From: CAYTAU01 sp964442075
Lineage (GTDB): Bacteria > Bacteroidota > Bacteroidia > Bacteroidales > CAYTAU01
Assembly (NCBI GenBank): GCA_964442075.1
Contig: CAYTWH010000017.1
Coordinates: 7,689 to 71,688, forward strand
Reading direction: 5' to 3'
DNA length: 64,000 bases
Shown: positions 37,536 to 45,826 of the stretch, in pieces
Position numbering within the stretch: the first letter of the stretch is position 1
Layout: every line of letters starts with the position of its first letter
The notes under the pieces: model-generated
Database searches by the model: none
Told to the model about the DNA's origin: nothing
The model's input: only the letters and a program-made list of their open reading frames with translations
Position numbers and translations under genes: made by a program

Positions 37536-38096
37536 ATGTTCAAATTAAAAAATATCGTAATAATAGCCATAGTAATTCTAACATTTGGAATTGCATGGAA
37601 ATACTACAAAAAACTACGAGAAACCGAAAAACTCAAAATCGGTGAAACTTCCCTATCAACTACAAAAAAGATAAAGACATTCAATGATCTGCTTGAGATA
37701 TTCAGAAATGGTCTGAAATTAAAAGGCTTTGTTTCTGTCAGAAACTTTTCAGGACAGGACTTCACATTAAATCAGATAAAGCTTGATTGTTTTACTCCTC
37801 AAACTGATAAACTACTAGCAGAGCAGACAAATATCATTCAGAATAATATTGTATTAAAAGCAAAGCAAGTAACAAATATCCCCATAGAGTATAAAGTAGA
37901 TATTATCAAAGCTCTTACACTATTCAAAGAAAGTGAAGTAATACCCGAAGATTACACAGTTTGGCAAATAATTACACATCCGGCACAAGCCTTTGAGATT
38001 GTTAAAATGAGTAATCTAAAAATGAAACTCAAAGGATTTATTCAAGCAGAAGGAATCACATTATCAATTAATGAAAAATACAATCTGTATGAATAA
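37536..38096 (+). CDS. membrane-anchored hypothetical protein, first gene of the virus-like module
   Basis: A 186-residue protein with one N-terminal transmembrane helix (KNIVIIAIVILTFGIAWKYY, residues 4-23) and an outside domain (about 55-180) of alternating strands (FVSVRNFSGQDFTLNQIKLD, LKGFIQAEGITLSINEKY). The outer part recalls LEA-14-like beta-sandwich domains, judged by eye. It starts a run of about 14 same-strand, closely packed genes ending at the u-spanin-like gene. Its last 8 bp overlap the next start. A virion membrane protein is a reasonable guess in that context; no function is known to me. Confidence 0.65.
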   Translation: MFKLKNIVIIAIVILTFGIAWKYYKKLRETEKLKIGETSLSTTKKIKTFNDLLEIFRNGLKLKGFVSVRNFSGQDFTLNQIKLDCFTPQTDKLLAEQTNIIQNNIVLKAKQVTNIPIEYKVDIIKALTLFKESEVIPEDYTVWQIITHPAQAFEIVKMSNLKMKLKGFIQAEGITLSINEKYNLYE

Positions 38097-40335
38097 GGCT
38101 TATCAAATATCAGGTAAAAGCACAACATTGAAAAACTATGCCAATGTTCATGATACAATAGCTGCAATCAAAAGAATTGTAAATGAGAATTATCCTGCTG
38201 TAGAAGAATTAGCAGATTATTTACAAGGTAGAAACGATGAAGAAACCTTCCAAAAAATATGGAACTATGTTCGCAATACTATAAATTATCAAAATGATAA
38301 AAAAGGAACTGAACAGCTCCGAACTCCACAAAGAACCAGACACGATAAAATTGGAGATTGTGATGATATGAGCATATTGATTTCAGCAATTCTTAAAAAT
38401 TTTGGATACGATCATGAATTAATTGTTGCAGCATATAAGAAAAAAGATAAATGGCAACATATTTATCCGGTAGCTTATGACAAACAAGGCAATCGCTTTG
38501 TTATAGACTGTGTTCCGGAAATTCCATATTTCAATTACGAGGCAAAACCTATTAAAAATAAAATTATAATTAATATGAACCGAGCCATTCATGGCGAGCA
38601 ACATATCACAACTAAAAATAAAAATATAGATATGAAACTAGAAGAATTAGGAGTCATTTCAGATTCTGAAATGATAAGCGAATTAACTGAACCCTTCGAC
38701 ATAAACAGTCTTGAAGGTATTGCAAACGATGATGATGAAATTTCACTCGTTCAAGGTCTACTTGGAAATGTAGCAATTGTTGATGAAGATGAAGAGTATG
38801 ATACAGTGCTTAGTGGATCTGAACTGAAAAGAAATATAATCATCAAACAGTTGGTTGATGCAAAGCAGGCATTGGAAACTGAATTAAAAAATCCAAGCGA
38901 ATTATCACAACTCAATGATAATAGAACAGAACTTCAGCTTATCAATAATATCATTGGAAATTTTGATAATGAAGATGAGTTGAATGATGCAATAAATACT
39001 GCTATCAGAAAAGAAACATTGTATCAAAATTTTTACAAAGCTATTCAATATGGTTTGGATGATGCTGTTAATGGTCTTGCTGGTGATGAAGAAGACGATA
39101 TCTATTACTTAAAAATAATGGATGATGATGGTCTTTTAGATGAAATGATTGAAGATGATTTTGATGAAGACGATATTGATGGAATTGATGAGCTTGGAAG
39201 AAGGAGAAAAAGAAAAAAGAGAAAAGGCGGATTCTTCAAAAGATTAGGAAAGAAAATTAAAAAAGGAATTAAGAAATTCAAAGAGAAGCATCCAAAATTG
39301 GCAAAAATTGGACATGCTTTGAAAAAATACAGCCCTGCAACATTTGCAGCAAGAAAATCACTTGAAATATTTATTCGTGCAAACACATTTCACATGGCGG
39401 ACAAACTTGCCATTGGATATGCAACAGAAGCACAAGCAAAAAAACTTGGTTATTCAAAAACTGAATGGTTAAAGTTCGTTGATGGCAAGAACAAAGCTGA
39501 AAAGAAATGGTATGGTTTGGGAGGAAAGAAAAAATACTTCCAAAAAATGATTACCAAAAGTAAAGCAGGCAGACGAGCTGGGTTAAAAGGAGTTGATCTT
39601 GGAGTGGTAACCGCTGTAATTTCTGCTGTAACAAAAGTGTTTGGTGCAGTTATAAAGTTCTTCAAAAATATGAAGTTGAAAAAGAAAGATGGAACTGAGG
39701 TAGAAGAAACTGATTCACCGGAAGCTCCAGGTTCAAGCGAATATTCAACAAAAACTGTTCAAACAAATTTAGATGTCATGGAAAACGAAAATACAAATGC
39801 TGATACTCATGAAAAGTCAGGAGTAACAAGTGAAACTGTTATTGATGAAAGTGGAAAAGAAACGACTGTCTATAAAGACAAAGATGGTAATGAGATAAAC
39901 AAGTTCAAGGCTTTCTTTTTAAAGAATAAGACTATGATAATCATAGTATCAATTGTACTTGTAGTTGGAATAATTGGATTGATAATCTGGAAAGCAAGGC
40001 AAAAAGCATTGAAAGGATTGGCAGCTGCTGAATTATCAAAACGCCAGGAGAATTACATAAAGAAACAAGGTTTGAACAATCGAGCTTATGCATCTCTTGT
40101 TAGAGAAGAAATCGGAAAAGATGGAAAGAATGATAACAAGACAAATAGAAAATCATATTACAAAAAGGTTTTCAGAGATGCTTTTAGCAAACCAATATCT
40201 GACAAGCAAAGAAGTGCAGCTTTGAATTACAATAGTATGTACAGAGAGGTAAGAGATCTTGCCAAACAAAAGGGTGGTGGATCAGCAGCATGGAAAGAAG
40301 CATGGGCTGAGGTCAAAAAAAAAAGCCGAGCGTAA
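38089..40335 (+). CDS. transglutaminase-like membrane protein of the virus-like module
   Basis: A 748-residue protein. Residues about 40-165 form a transglutaminase-like cysteine-peptidase domain with the Cys in KIGDCDDMSILISAIL, the His in KWQHIYPVAYD and the Asp in RFVIDCVPE. The centre has an acidic stretch (DDDGLLDEMIEDDFDEDDID) followed by a very basic one (RRRKRKKRKGGFFKRLGKK). A transmembrane helix (IIIVSIVLVVGIIGLIIWKA) lies at residues about 625-644. The ATG at 38089 is preferred over 38071 because it fits the overlap with the preceding stop. The gene ends right after an A10 run, and a -1 frame extension of about 64 residues follows (see 40374-40514). It may process or cross-link virion proteins. 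Confidence 0.75.
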   Translation: MNKAYQISGKSTTLKNYANVHDTIAAIKRIVNENYPAVEELADYLQGRNDEETFQKIWNYVRNTINYQNDKKGTEQLRTPQRTRHDKIGDCDDMSILISAILKNFGYDHELIVAAYKKKDKWQHIYPVAYDKQGNRFVIDCVPEIPYFNYEAKPIKNKIIINMNRAIHGEQHITTKNKNIDMKLEELGVISDSEMISELTEPFDINSLEGIANDDDEISLVQGLLGNVAIVDEDEEYDTVLSGSELKRNIIIKQLVDAKQALETELKNPSELSQLNDNRTELQLINNIIGNFDNEDELNDAINTAIRKETLYQNFYKAIQYGLDDAVNGLAGDEEDDIYYLKIMDDDGLLDEMIEDDFDEDDIDGIDELGRRRKRKKRKGGFFKRLGKKIKKGIKKFKEKHPKLAKIGHALKKYSPATFAARKSLEIFIRANTFHMADKLAIGYATEAQAKKLGYSKTEWLKFVDGKNKAEKKWYGLGGKKKYFQKMITKSKAGRRAGLKGVDLGVVTAVISAVTKVFGAVIKFFKNMKLKKKDGTEVEETDSPEAPGSSEYSTKTVQTNLDVMENENTNADTHEKSGVTSETVIDESGKETTVYKDKDGNEINKFKAFFLKNKTMIIIVSIVLVVGIIGLIIWKARQKALKGLAAAELSKRQENYIKKQGLNNRAYASLVREEIGKDGKNDNKTNRKSYYKKVFRDAFSKPISDKQRSAALNYNSMYREVRDLAKQKGGGSAAWKEAWAEVKKKSRA

Positions 40336-40373
40336 GTAAAAATAATATTAAGGGCATAGGAAAGAAAAGAACT

Positions 40374-40514
40374 GTGAGAAAAAAACAAGGCAATACTGAA
40401 GCATCAGCACGCTTTAAAAAGATAACTGAAAGAGCTCAAAAGATTAGGGGAAAGCATCCTAAAATGAAATGGAAAAATTGCATAAAACAAGCATCAAAGG
40501 AGCTTTACCGATAA
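40374..40514 (+). CDS. small basic ORF or -1 frameshift extension of the preceding gene
   Basis: The frame reads about 64 sense codons from the A10 run (40315-40324) to TAA at 40512-40514, with the sequence KGIGKKRTVRKKQGNTEASA, then RFKKITERAQKIRGKHPKMK, then WKNCIKQASKELYR. It has no ATG; GTG at 40374 would give 46 residues. The peptide is strongly basic and looks like a real small DNA-binding or virion-core protein. A -1 shift on the A run, or one missing A in the assembly, would join it to the transglutaminase-like protein. Alternatively it is a separate gene with a weak start. Confidence 0.45.
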   Translation: MRKKQGNTEASARFKKITERAQKIRGKHPKMKWKNCIKQASKELYR

Positions 40515-40552
40515 AATAGTATTTATAAATGTTTAATTAATATATCAAAAAA

Positions 40553-41194
40553 ATGAAAGATTTTAGTAACGAAGAAATTATCCTTAGCGGATTAGGCGGT
40601 AATATTGAAGGTGATCTTGATGGTCGCAGAAAAAGAGCTCAATTTTCAAAGCTTGGTGCATCAATGTATCGTAAGCAGATGATTGAGAGAATACCTCAAT
40701 TGCCAAAAAATGTGCAGAAACATTTGAAAGATGACAGAGCACAAATATCAGATAAAGAATTTTTTGTCATTAGAGAATTAACCGGAACCAGTACTGACAT
40801 AATCAGAAAAAATGAGAAGTCAGAGCCAGGATTAAGAAATATTGATGATGCAGAATTAACAGAAAATCAATACTTTTTATTATCTGCTTTATCCTTACAA
40901 TACAGAAGTGGTGATTCAGGGCGTTTTGATGAACTGTTCCCTGACTTTCTTGCAAATGCACAATTCACTTTCAAGATTGCATCAAGAGAGATAATGAGTG
41001 CAAATCCTGTAGATATGTTCCAAAATCCTGTTTTCGGGTACAATGTAACAAAAGACCTGGGCATGTTGATTTTGAACAATCCAAAACTTATTATTCCTAA
41101 TAAAACCATCTCTTTTGAGATTGATGAAGCTCCTGCAGCAATGTCTGGAGAAGTGAAATTGAAGCTTATTGGTACAGAAGTGAAAATGTACTAA
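40553..41194 (+). CDS. putative virion structural protein
   Basis: A 213-residue soluble protein. The N-terminal half is helical and basic (DLDGRRKRAQFSKLGASMYR). The C-terminal half is beta-rich (AQFTFKIASREIMS, FGYNVTKDLGMLILNNPKLI, KTISFEIDEAPAA, GEVKLKLIGTEVKM). It is preceded by a 38-bp gap and followed by an 80-bp gap, so it may have its own strong expression signals. In a tailless-virus interpretation it is a candidate single-jelly-roll capsid protein, but I recognise no homologue and this is inference from size, position and strand pattern only. Confidence 0.6.
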   Translation: MKDFSNEEIILSGLGGNIEGDLDGRRKRAQFSKLGASMYRKQMIERIPQLPKNVQKHLKDDRAQISDKEFFVIRELTGTSTDIIRKNEKSEPGLRNIDDAELTENQYFLLSALSLQYRSGDSGRFDELFPDFLANAQFTFKIASREIMSANPVDMFQNPVFGYNVTKDLGMLILNNPKLIIPNKTISFEIDEAPAAMSGEVKLKLIGTEVKMY

Positions 41195-41274
41195 TCAGTG
41201 ATAGAATTCAAATGAGGGAATGAGTGATTATCACTTATTCTTTCATTTTTTATAAATCAATTTAAAAATAAGAT

Positions 41275-41658
41275 ATGGAAAATTTAGTAGTAAATGCAAT
41301 AAAATCATTGGATAAGACAGGAAGACAAAATCTTGCAAAAATGGTAAGGACAGATCCTAATATTTGGAATGGTGTTCATGGAAATGGTGAAGCTTTAATT
41401 GATTTACCTGCTGGTAAGATTATAGGCATTGTAAAAAGAGAGAATGAATTACTTTCTGATGCAACAGTAATAGCCACAAAAGGAGAAGAAACTTTTGAAA
41501 CAATTACAAATGCAGAAGGAATTTATTCTATTGAATTGGTTCCTGGTTCTTATGATCTTTTGTATCAAAAAGAAGGTTATTATGAAACACCTATTGCCGG
41601 AACAAGTGTAATTGCAGAAACAGAGAAAACTGTTAATGCTGAAATGACAAAACTATAA
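41275..41658 (+). CDS. protein with carboxypeptidase-regulatory-like beta-sandwich
   Basis: A 127-residue protein. After a 45-residue helical lead (LVVNAIKSLDKTGRQNLAKM) comes a CarboxypepD_reg-like domain: GKIIGIVKRENELLSDATVI, then TNAEGIYSIELVPGSYDLLY, then KEGYYETPIAGTSVIAETEK. Such domains sit in secreted or surface proteins, and here it has no signal peptide. It may be a spike or decoration protein of the virus-like module. A closely spaced membrane protein gene follows. Confidence 0.65.
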   Translation: MENLVVNAIKSLDKTGRQNLAKMVRTDPNIWNGVHGNGEALIDLPAGKIIGIVKRENELLSDATVIATKGEETFETITNAEGIYSIELVPGSYDLLYQKEGYYETPIAGTSVIAETEKTVNAEMTKL

Positions 41659-41664
41659 TAGACT

Positions 41665-41901
41665 ATGGACGCACAATATGTTTTTGGAATTATAATATCA
41701 ATACTGCTTTCAGTAAATGTAATTAGTTTAAAATATTTCATTTCTTCAATAAAAGAGTTGAAAAAAGTCATTCAGGATTTGGCTCTTGCAGTTAGATCAA
41801 GTCAGAAAGATATTGAATACATACACAAGGAACTTGCATTACATGCGAAAGTACTTGATAAGCACGATGAAGAAATTGATGAACTAAAATTAAGAGATTA
41901 A
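41665..41901 (+). CDS. small membrane/coiled-coil protein, holin-like architecture
   Basis: A 78-residue protein with one N-terminal transmembrane helix (QYVFGIIISILLSVNVISLKYF, about residues 4-25) and a C-terminal coiled coil of heptads (LAVRSSQKDIEYIHKELALH, AKVLDKHDEEIDELKL). This architecture occurs in XhlA-like phage proteins and in minor virion membrane proteins. It lies 6 bp after the preceding gene and 1 bp before the next. No direct evidence separates these possibilities. Confidence 0.65.
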   Translation: MDAQYVFGIIISILLSVNVISLKYFISSIKELKKVIQDLALAVRSSQKDIEYIHKELALHAKVLDKHDEEIDELKLRD

Positions 41902-41902
41902 G

Positions 41903-42292
41903 ATGAACACAGACATTAAAATACAGCTTTTTGAAAAGGAAATTACCTCTGGAGAAACAGTTGAGATAAAAGAAGCTCTTGATAAGGACTACAAATATCT
42001 AGTAGGAATTGCTATTGCTGATGGAGTATGTTCAGATTCTGCAATTATTGAGATAGCAAAAATTAAAGGTTTGGAATTTCTTCCTTCCGATTTTGAAGCT
42101 GTAAATATTATTGCAACAAAAAATGTTAATCCAAACAAACGCTTTTTTACTCTTTTTAATATGGTAAAGATAAATGGTGACGACCTGGTCATTAATTTTA
42201 TTGATTCAGCTTTTGCAGACAGTTATAATTTGAAAATTCAAGTGCTGTTAACTAATAATCCGGAGGGAATAAAGGATGCACTCAATAATTAA
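41903..42292 (+). CDS. small beta-rich protein of the virus-like module
   Basis: A 129-residue protein of unknown function without signal or membrane segment. Predicted strands include IKIQLFEKEITSGETVEIKE, KYLVGIAIADGVCSDSAIIE and NPNKRFFTLFNMVKINGDDL, then VINFIDS. The next two genes encode proteins of similar size and strand content. A set of three such proteins would fit spike, penton or minor capsid roles. Its 3' end overlaps the next gene by 17 bp. Confidence 0.6.
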   Translation: MNTDIKIQLFEKEITSGETVEIKEALDKDYKYLVGIAIADGVCSDSAIIEIAKIKGLEFLPSDFEAVNIIATKNVNPNKRFFTLFNMVKINGDDLVINFIDSAFADSYNLKIQVLLTNNPEGIKDALNN

Positions 42293-42584
42293 AATATTTA
42301 GTGAAGACTTACAAAATAAAGACTGCAAATCATTTTCATACACAGTCAAAGGATATGAAAAAGTATTTGGAATATTGGTCTGTGGTCAGGGTGAAGTGTC
42401 ATTGGTATTCAATAAAAATAATCGAGTTTTTGCAAATTCTTTTGACATAAGCACAGGAAAGGATATTGAGCCAAACAAAAGAGCATTGACATTTAAAAAG
42501 AAACTGAAAGATGATTTTATTAGTGGGAATGTTACAAAAACCAAAGCAAACGGAATATTATCAGTTTATCTAATAGTTGAGTAA
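42276..42584 (+). CDS. small beta-rich protein of the virus-like module
   Basis: A 102-residue protein of unknown function. The strands (SFSYTVKGYEKVFGILVCGQ, GEVSLVFNKNNRVFANSFDI, GILSVYLIVE) suggest a compact beta-sandwich. It overlaps the gene before by 17 bp, and the next ATG lies 1 bp after its stop, so translation is coupled. I recognise no homologue. Confidence 0.6.
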   Translation: MHSIIKIFSEDLQNKDCKSFSYTVKGYEKVFGILVCGQGEVSLVFNKNNRVFANSFDISTGKDIEPNKRALTFKKKLKDDFISGNVTKTKANGILSVYLIVE

Positions 42585-42585
42585 A

Positions 42586-42930
42586 ATGACAGAACAAGGA
42601 GCATTATTAAAATTGATGATTGAAAATGAAATGGGGAAACAAAAGGATCTCCAGACTGAAATTTCTAATCATCTTTTTGATTTTCCAAAAACAATAAAGC
42701 TCGAAGCTGATGAAATTGCATTTATCTCTTTTATAAGAATTGAAGCAAGCTCAAACTTTGTTCTTAATTATAGTTCTACAACAGAAAGTAGAAAGATTGA
42801 AAAAACTATGGCTGCACCGATGATAATTGAAAATAATATTATCACAAAACATTTAAGTTCAATAAAATTTGAAATGTCAAACAGTGATAAATATCAGGTA
42901 TCAGTAGTAAAAATAAAATTCATAAAGTAG
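42586..42930 (+). CDS. small beta-rich protein of the virus-like module
   Basis: A 114-residue protein of unknown function. A helical lead (GALLKLMIENEMGKQKDLQT) is followed by a beta domain (FDFPKTIKLEADEIAFISFI, NFVLNYSSTT, KYQVSVVKIKFIK). I chose ATG 42586 over the upstream in-frame TTG at 42577, which lies inside the preceding gene. It belongs with the two genes before it as a group of similar small beta proteins. Confidence 0.6.
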   Translation: MTEQGALLKLMIENEMGKQKDLQTEISNHLFDFPKTIKLEADEIAFISFIRIEASSNFVLNYSSTTESRKIEKTMAAPMIIENNIITKHLSSIKFEMSNSDKYQVSVVKIKFIK

Positions 42931-42932
42931 CA

Positions 42933-44054
42933 ATGCAGAATATTTTCGACATACACGATTTCGATGAACATTTTATAGACCAGTTCACAACTCAAACCTT
43001 ACCGATTTTCGACAGGTGGATGATCAAGCCATTGCAAAACGAAAAGAAGATACTCACAAGTGGAAGTTCTGAGGAATCAGACAAGTTTGCTGAATTTATG
43101 AATGAACACTCAGAAAAGGACTATCCCCATCCGCTTTTAATTGTTGTAGGTATTACAGAAAAAAGCAATCCTACCAAAATGCTTAACTCAACATTGCAGT
43201 ATCATAAATTGAAATTTGATAAATATAAAGGTAATGAAATTGGAACACCTTTACAGTTTGGATACAATCAAAATAATCAAAATAACAATCAAATGATGCC
43301 TTTGCAGATGCGAGGTTTTGGACCAAAACCAAATAATGCACAGGCTAATCAGGGAATTTCATTTAGTGATATTCAGGGAATTGTAGATAAGAATGTTTCA
43401 GATGCAACACGTTCCATCAAGGCAGAATATGATGAAGTCAGTGCAAAACGTGAAGTTGATTCTATCAAGAGGCTTGCCGAATTAGAGATGAAAATGGAGC
43501 TGTACAAACTTGATTTGCGAGCAAAGGAAGTTGAAGGAAAGGAAAAAAAGTTACAGGATGAACAGGAAGATTTTGAAATGGAGAAATCAGAAGGTATGGG
43601 AACAGTTAAGGATTATACCAAAACTATTGCCGGAGGATTGCTTGAACTTGGCAAAGTAGCTCTTGGTTTGGATGACGATAAAGATGATAAAAAAGATAAG
43701 AGCAAAAAGGACAAAAAAAACAATAAGGATAGCAAAACTGATGATAACCTGAAAGGAACACAAACTTCATCTATTGATGATGACGGTTTTACTGAAAAAA
43801 CTGATACTGCTGAAGAAAATAAAGAAAACACTCAAAAAGAAAGCATAAAGGATCTGCAGGATGTCGTTGGAGATTTAAGCGAGGAAGAAAAAATGGCTTT
43901 GCTTGATGTGCTGATTCCTGAAGATGAGAATAATGAGGAAGACAATAAAAGCGATACTTCGACAAACTCAACACAAGAAAAAGAAGAAAATCAAAATAAT
44001 GATAATCTAAAAACTGAAAAAGATGAAAACATACAAACTGACAATAACAATTAA
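42933..44054 (+). CDS. coiled-coil protein with acidic low-complexity tail
   Basis: A 373-residue protein with three parts: an N-terminal globular region (residues 1-100, HPLLIVVGITEKSNPTKMLN), a Gln/Asn-rich linker (GYNQNNQNNNQMMPLQMRGF) with a long charged coiled coil (VDSIKRLAELEMKMELYKLD), and a C-terminal tail dominated by Asp, Lys, Glu and Asn (about 245-373, including DDDKDDKKDKSKKDKKNNKD). The tail resembles scaffold or internal virion proteins in composition only. Its last 32 bp overlap the next gene. Confidence 0.6.
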   Translation: MQNIFDIHDFDEHFIDQFTTQTLPIFDRWMIKPLQNEKKILTSGSSEESDKFAEFMNEHSEKDYPHPLLIVVGITEKSNPTKMLNSTLQYHKLKFDKYKGNEIGTPLQFGYNQNNQNNNQMMPLQMRGFGPKPNNAQANQGISFSDIQGIVDKNVSDATRSIKAEYDEVSAKREVDSIKRLAELEMKMELYKLDLRAKEVEGKEKKLQDEQEDFEMEKSEGMGTVKDYTKTIAGGLLELGKVALGLDDDKDDKKDKSKKDKKNNKDSKTDDNLKGTQTSSIDDDGFTEKTDTAEENKENTQKESIKDLQDVVGDLSEEEKMALLDVLIPEDENNEEDNKSDTSTNSTQEKEENQNNDNLKTEKDENIQTDNNN

Positions 44055-44322
44055 AGACGGTGATTCTGAATTACAAAAAAACCTTCAGCTTGAGGCAAAT
44101 GATTCAAAAGAATTATCTCAAAAGTTAAATGCTTTGAAAGTTCTGAATGAGGCTATTAAGCATGATGATTTGATGGCAACTGTTGAGATGATCCATGAAA
44201 AGCCAGATTTGATTCCTGTGGTCAAAGATATGCTTGATGATGGAGATAAGTATTCCGAAGCTCAAATGATGATGCGTTTGCCAAGATATGTAAAAAAGGT
44301 ACTAAGAGTGCTTAAGAGTTAA
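44023..44322 (+). CDS. small helical hypothetical protein
   Basis: A 99-residue protein, overlapping the coiled-coil gene by 32 bp in another frame. It begins with a strand pair (KTYKLTITIKDGDSELQKNL) and continues as helices (ELSQKLNALKVLNEAIKHDD, DGDKYSEAQMMMRLPRYVKK). Function unknown. The following 27-bp gap contains the AT-rich filler taaaaatgaataatt, which also occurs near 44846. Confidence 0.6.
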   Translation: MKTYKLTITIKDGDSELQKNLQLEANDSKELSQKLNALKVLNEAIKHDDLMATVEMIHEKPDLIPVVKDMLDDGDKYSEAQMMMRLPRYVKKVLRVLKS

Positions 44323-44349
44323 AAATGAATAATTAAAAATTAAGAATAA

Positions 44350-44829
44350 ATGCATCCGGGATTAATAAAAGCAGCACAAAATGCTAAACAGAGATATAAT
44401 TCTGTTAGTTCGGAAAATAAGAAAAGGGCAAGGTATCTTATCATTTTCATTATTTTGTTTTTGCTTTTCAGAAGAAAAATTACCGGTGCAATCCGCAAAA
44501 TGTTTCATAAAGATATAAGTAAACTTGAAGTTGACCAGAGTAACCTGAGCTATGATCGTGGGGAGTATTTTTCAATGTGCTCTACACTTGAATCTGCAAT
44601 GGAAGGTTCAGGGACACAGGAAAATTCGATAATGGATGTTATGATGAGATTACAGACACAGGATGACTGGAATTTTCTGCAGAAATCATTTGGAATAAGA
44701 AAAAAGGACGGAGGAACATTTTATTCTGATATAACCGGAGATTTAAAAACATGGCTGTCGGATGATTTGGATAGTGGCGAAATGGAAGAGGTTAGAGATA
44801 TTTTAAGACAAGGTGGGATTAATTATTAG
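44350..44829 (+). CDS. membrane protein with annexin-like repeat
   Basis: A 159-residue protein. One transmembrane helix (ARYLIIFIILFLLFRRK, residues about 26-42) is followed by a helical domain. Residues about 75-155 (CSTLESAMEGSGTQENSIMD, then VMMRLQTQDDWNFLQKSFGI, later DLKTWLSDDLDSGEMEEVRD) follow the annexin-repeat pattern: a G-x-G-T-x-E turn, a helix, then a D-L-x-x-x-L helix. This was judged by eye. Annexin repeats bind calcium and phospholipid. In a membrane-containing virion or lysis module such a domain could contact lipid; that is speculative. Confidence 0.6.
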   Translation: MHPGLIKAAQNAKQRYNSVSSENKKRARYLIIFIILFLLFRRKITGAIRKMFHKDISKLEVDQSNLSYDRGEYFSMCSTLESAMEGSGTQENSIMDVMMRLQTQDDWNFLQKSFGIRKKDGGTFYSDITGDLKTWLSDDLDSGEMEEVRDILRQGGINY

Positions 44830-44873
44830 TTAAGAATTAAAAATTAAAAATGAATAATTAAGAATGGGTAGTT

Positions 44874-45245
44874 ATGAGTAAGAAAAAGAAAATAATAGCT
44901 GTAATAATTGTAGCCATAGTTGGAACAATAATATTTTGGAAAAGGAATTGGATTAAAGGCAAACTTGGATTATCCAATAACAATTCAGGAAGTGATCAAC
45001 AGGAAACTGATAGTCCTGCTCCCTCATTGCCATCAGGTATTGTTTACAAGGAATGTAAATTACCGCCTTACAAAATTGGATGTAAGGGAAAATATATAAA
45101 AGTTATTCATTATAAACTTAACTTAAAACATAATGCAGGTTTAAAAGTTGACGGGTATTTCGGGAAAATGACAGAACAGGCTCTTGAAAAAGCTGGATAC
45201 GGAAATTCACTTGATATTGAAGAAACAAAAAAACTAATAAAATAA
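44874..45245 (+). CDS. membrane-anchored peptidoglycan-binding protein
   Basis: A 123-residue protein with an N-terminal transmembrane helix (KIIAVIIVAIVGTIIFW, residues about 6-22), a short Ser/Pro/Asn linker and a C-terminal PG_binding_1-type domain (GCKGKYIKVIHYKLNLKHNA, then KVDGYFGKMTEQALEKAGYG). It sits directly before the glucosaminidase gene, so it probably helps position cell-wall breakdown during entry or lysis. The start follows an AT-rich filler. Confidence 0.75.
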   Translation: MSKKKKIIAVIIVAIVGTIIFWKRNWIKGKLGLSNNNSGSDQQETDSPAPSLPSGIVYKECKLPPYKIGCKGKYIKVIHYKLNLKHNAGLKVDGYFGKMTEQALEKAGYGNSLDIEETKKLIK

Positions 45246-45263
45246 TCACTAAAAATTAAAAAA

Positions 45264-45749
45264 ATGTCAGCACGATTAGATTACATTAAGAAATTCACAA
45301 ATGCAGTAATTAAAGCTGCTAAAGGAACCGGCTTGTTTCCTTCATTATTTATGGCTCAGGCAATTTTGGAGAGTGGCAATGGCCAAAGCTCGCTTGCTAA
45401 AAAGTACAATAACCATTTTGGCGTAAAAGCATCACGAGGATGGAAAGGTAAAGTAATTGACATGAGAACCAGAGAGGTTTTTGATGGCAAGGATGTTTAT
45501 ATCAAAGATGGTTTTCGTTGGTATAATAATCCTAACGACAGTTTTAAGGATAGGGTTGCTTTTCTGAAAAATAACCCAAGATATACAAAGCATGGAGTGT
45601 TTTCAGCTAAGACACCGGAGCAACAAGCCGATGCATTACTTCGTGCCGGTTATGCAACTGATCCAAATTATGCAAGTACATTAAAATGGTTGATCAATAA
45701 GTACAACCTGAAAGCATTGGATAGTATGGCATTAAAAAAAAACGAATAG
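45264..45749 (+). CDS. endolysin-type glucosaminidase
   Basis: A 161-residue muramidase/glucosaminidase of the FlgJ/LytG type. ATGLFPSLFMAQAILESGNG (with the catalytic Glu in ILESG), then SSLAKKYNNHFGVKA, WKGKVIDM, FRWYNNPNDSFKDRVAFLKN and the closing QQADALLRAGYATDPNYA are family hallmarks. It cleaves the glycan backbone of peptidoglycan. It ends just after an A9 run (45734-45742), and the -1 frame continues into a membrane helix (45731-45826). Together with the peptidoglycan-binding protein before it and the u-spanin-like gene after it, it forms a lysis cassette. Confidence 0.88.
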   Translation: MSARLDYIKKFTNAVIKAAKGTGLFPSLFMAQAILESGNGQSSLAKKYNNHFGVKASRGWKGKVIDMRTREVFDGKDVYIKDGFRWYNNPNDSFKDRVAFLKNNPRYTKHGVFSAKTPEQQADALLRAGYATDPNYASTLKWLINKYNLKALDSMALKKNE

Positions 45750-45826
45750 CCATTATAATAATAATCCTGACAATAGGAATTGCCTGGTACTTTAGAAAAG
45801 ATATTAAGAAATGGATAAACAATTAA
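45731..45826 (+). CDS. membrane-helix peptide, -1 frame extension or small holin-like ORF
   Basis: In the -1 frame relative to the endolysin the sequence reads KKKRIAIIIIILTIGIAWYF, then RKDIKKWINN and stop at 45824-45826. This is a clear single membrane helix with basic ends. There is no ATG; ATT at 45731 is the only near start. The shift would occur on the A9 run at 45734-45742. It may be a membrane anchor for part of the endolysin molecules, a separate holin-like peptide, or the true C-terminus if one A is missing from the assembly. Confidence 0.4.
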   Translation: MKKKRIAIIIIILTIGIAWYFRKDIKKWINN

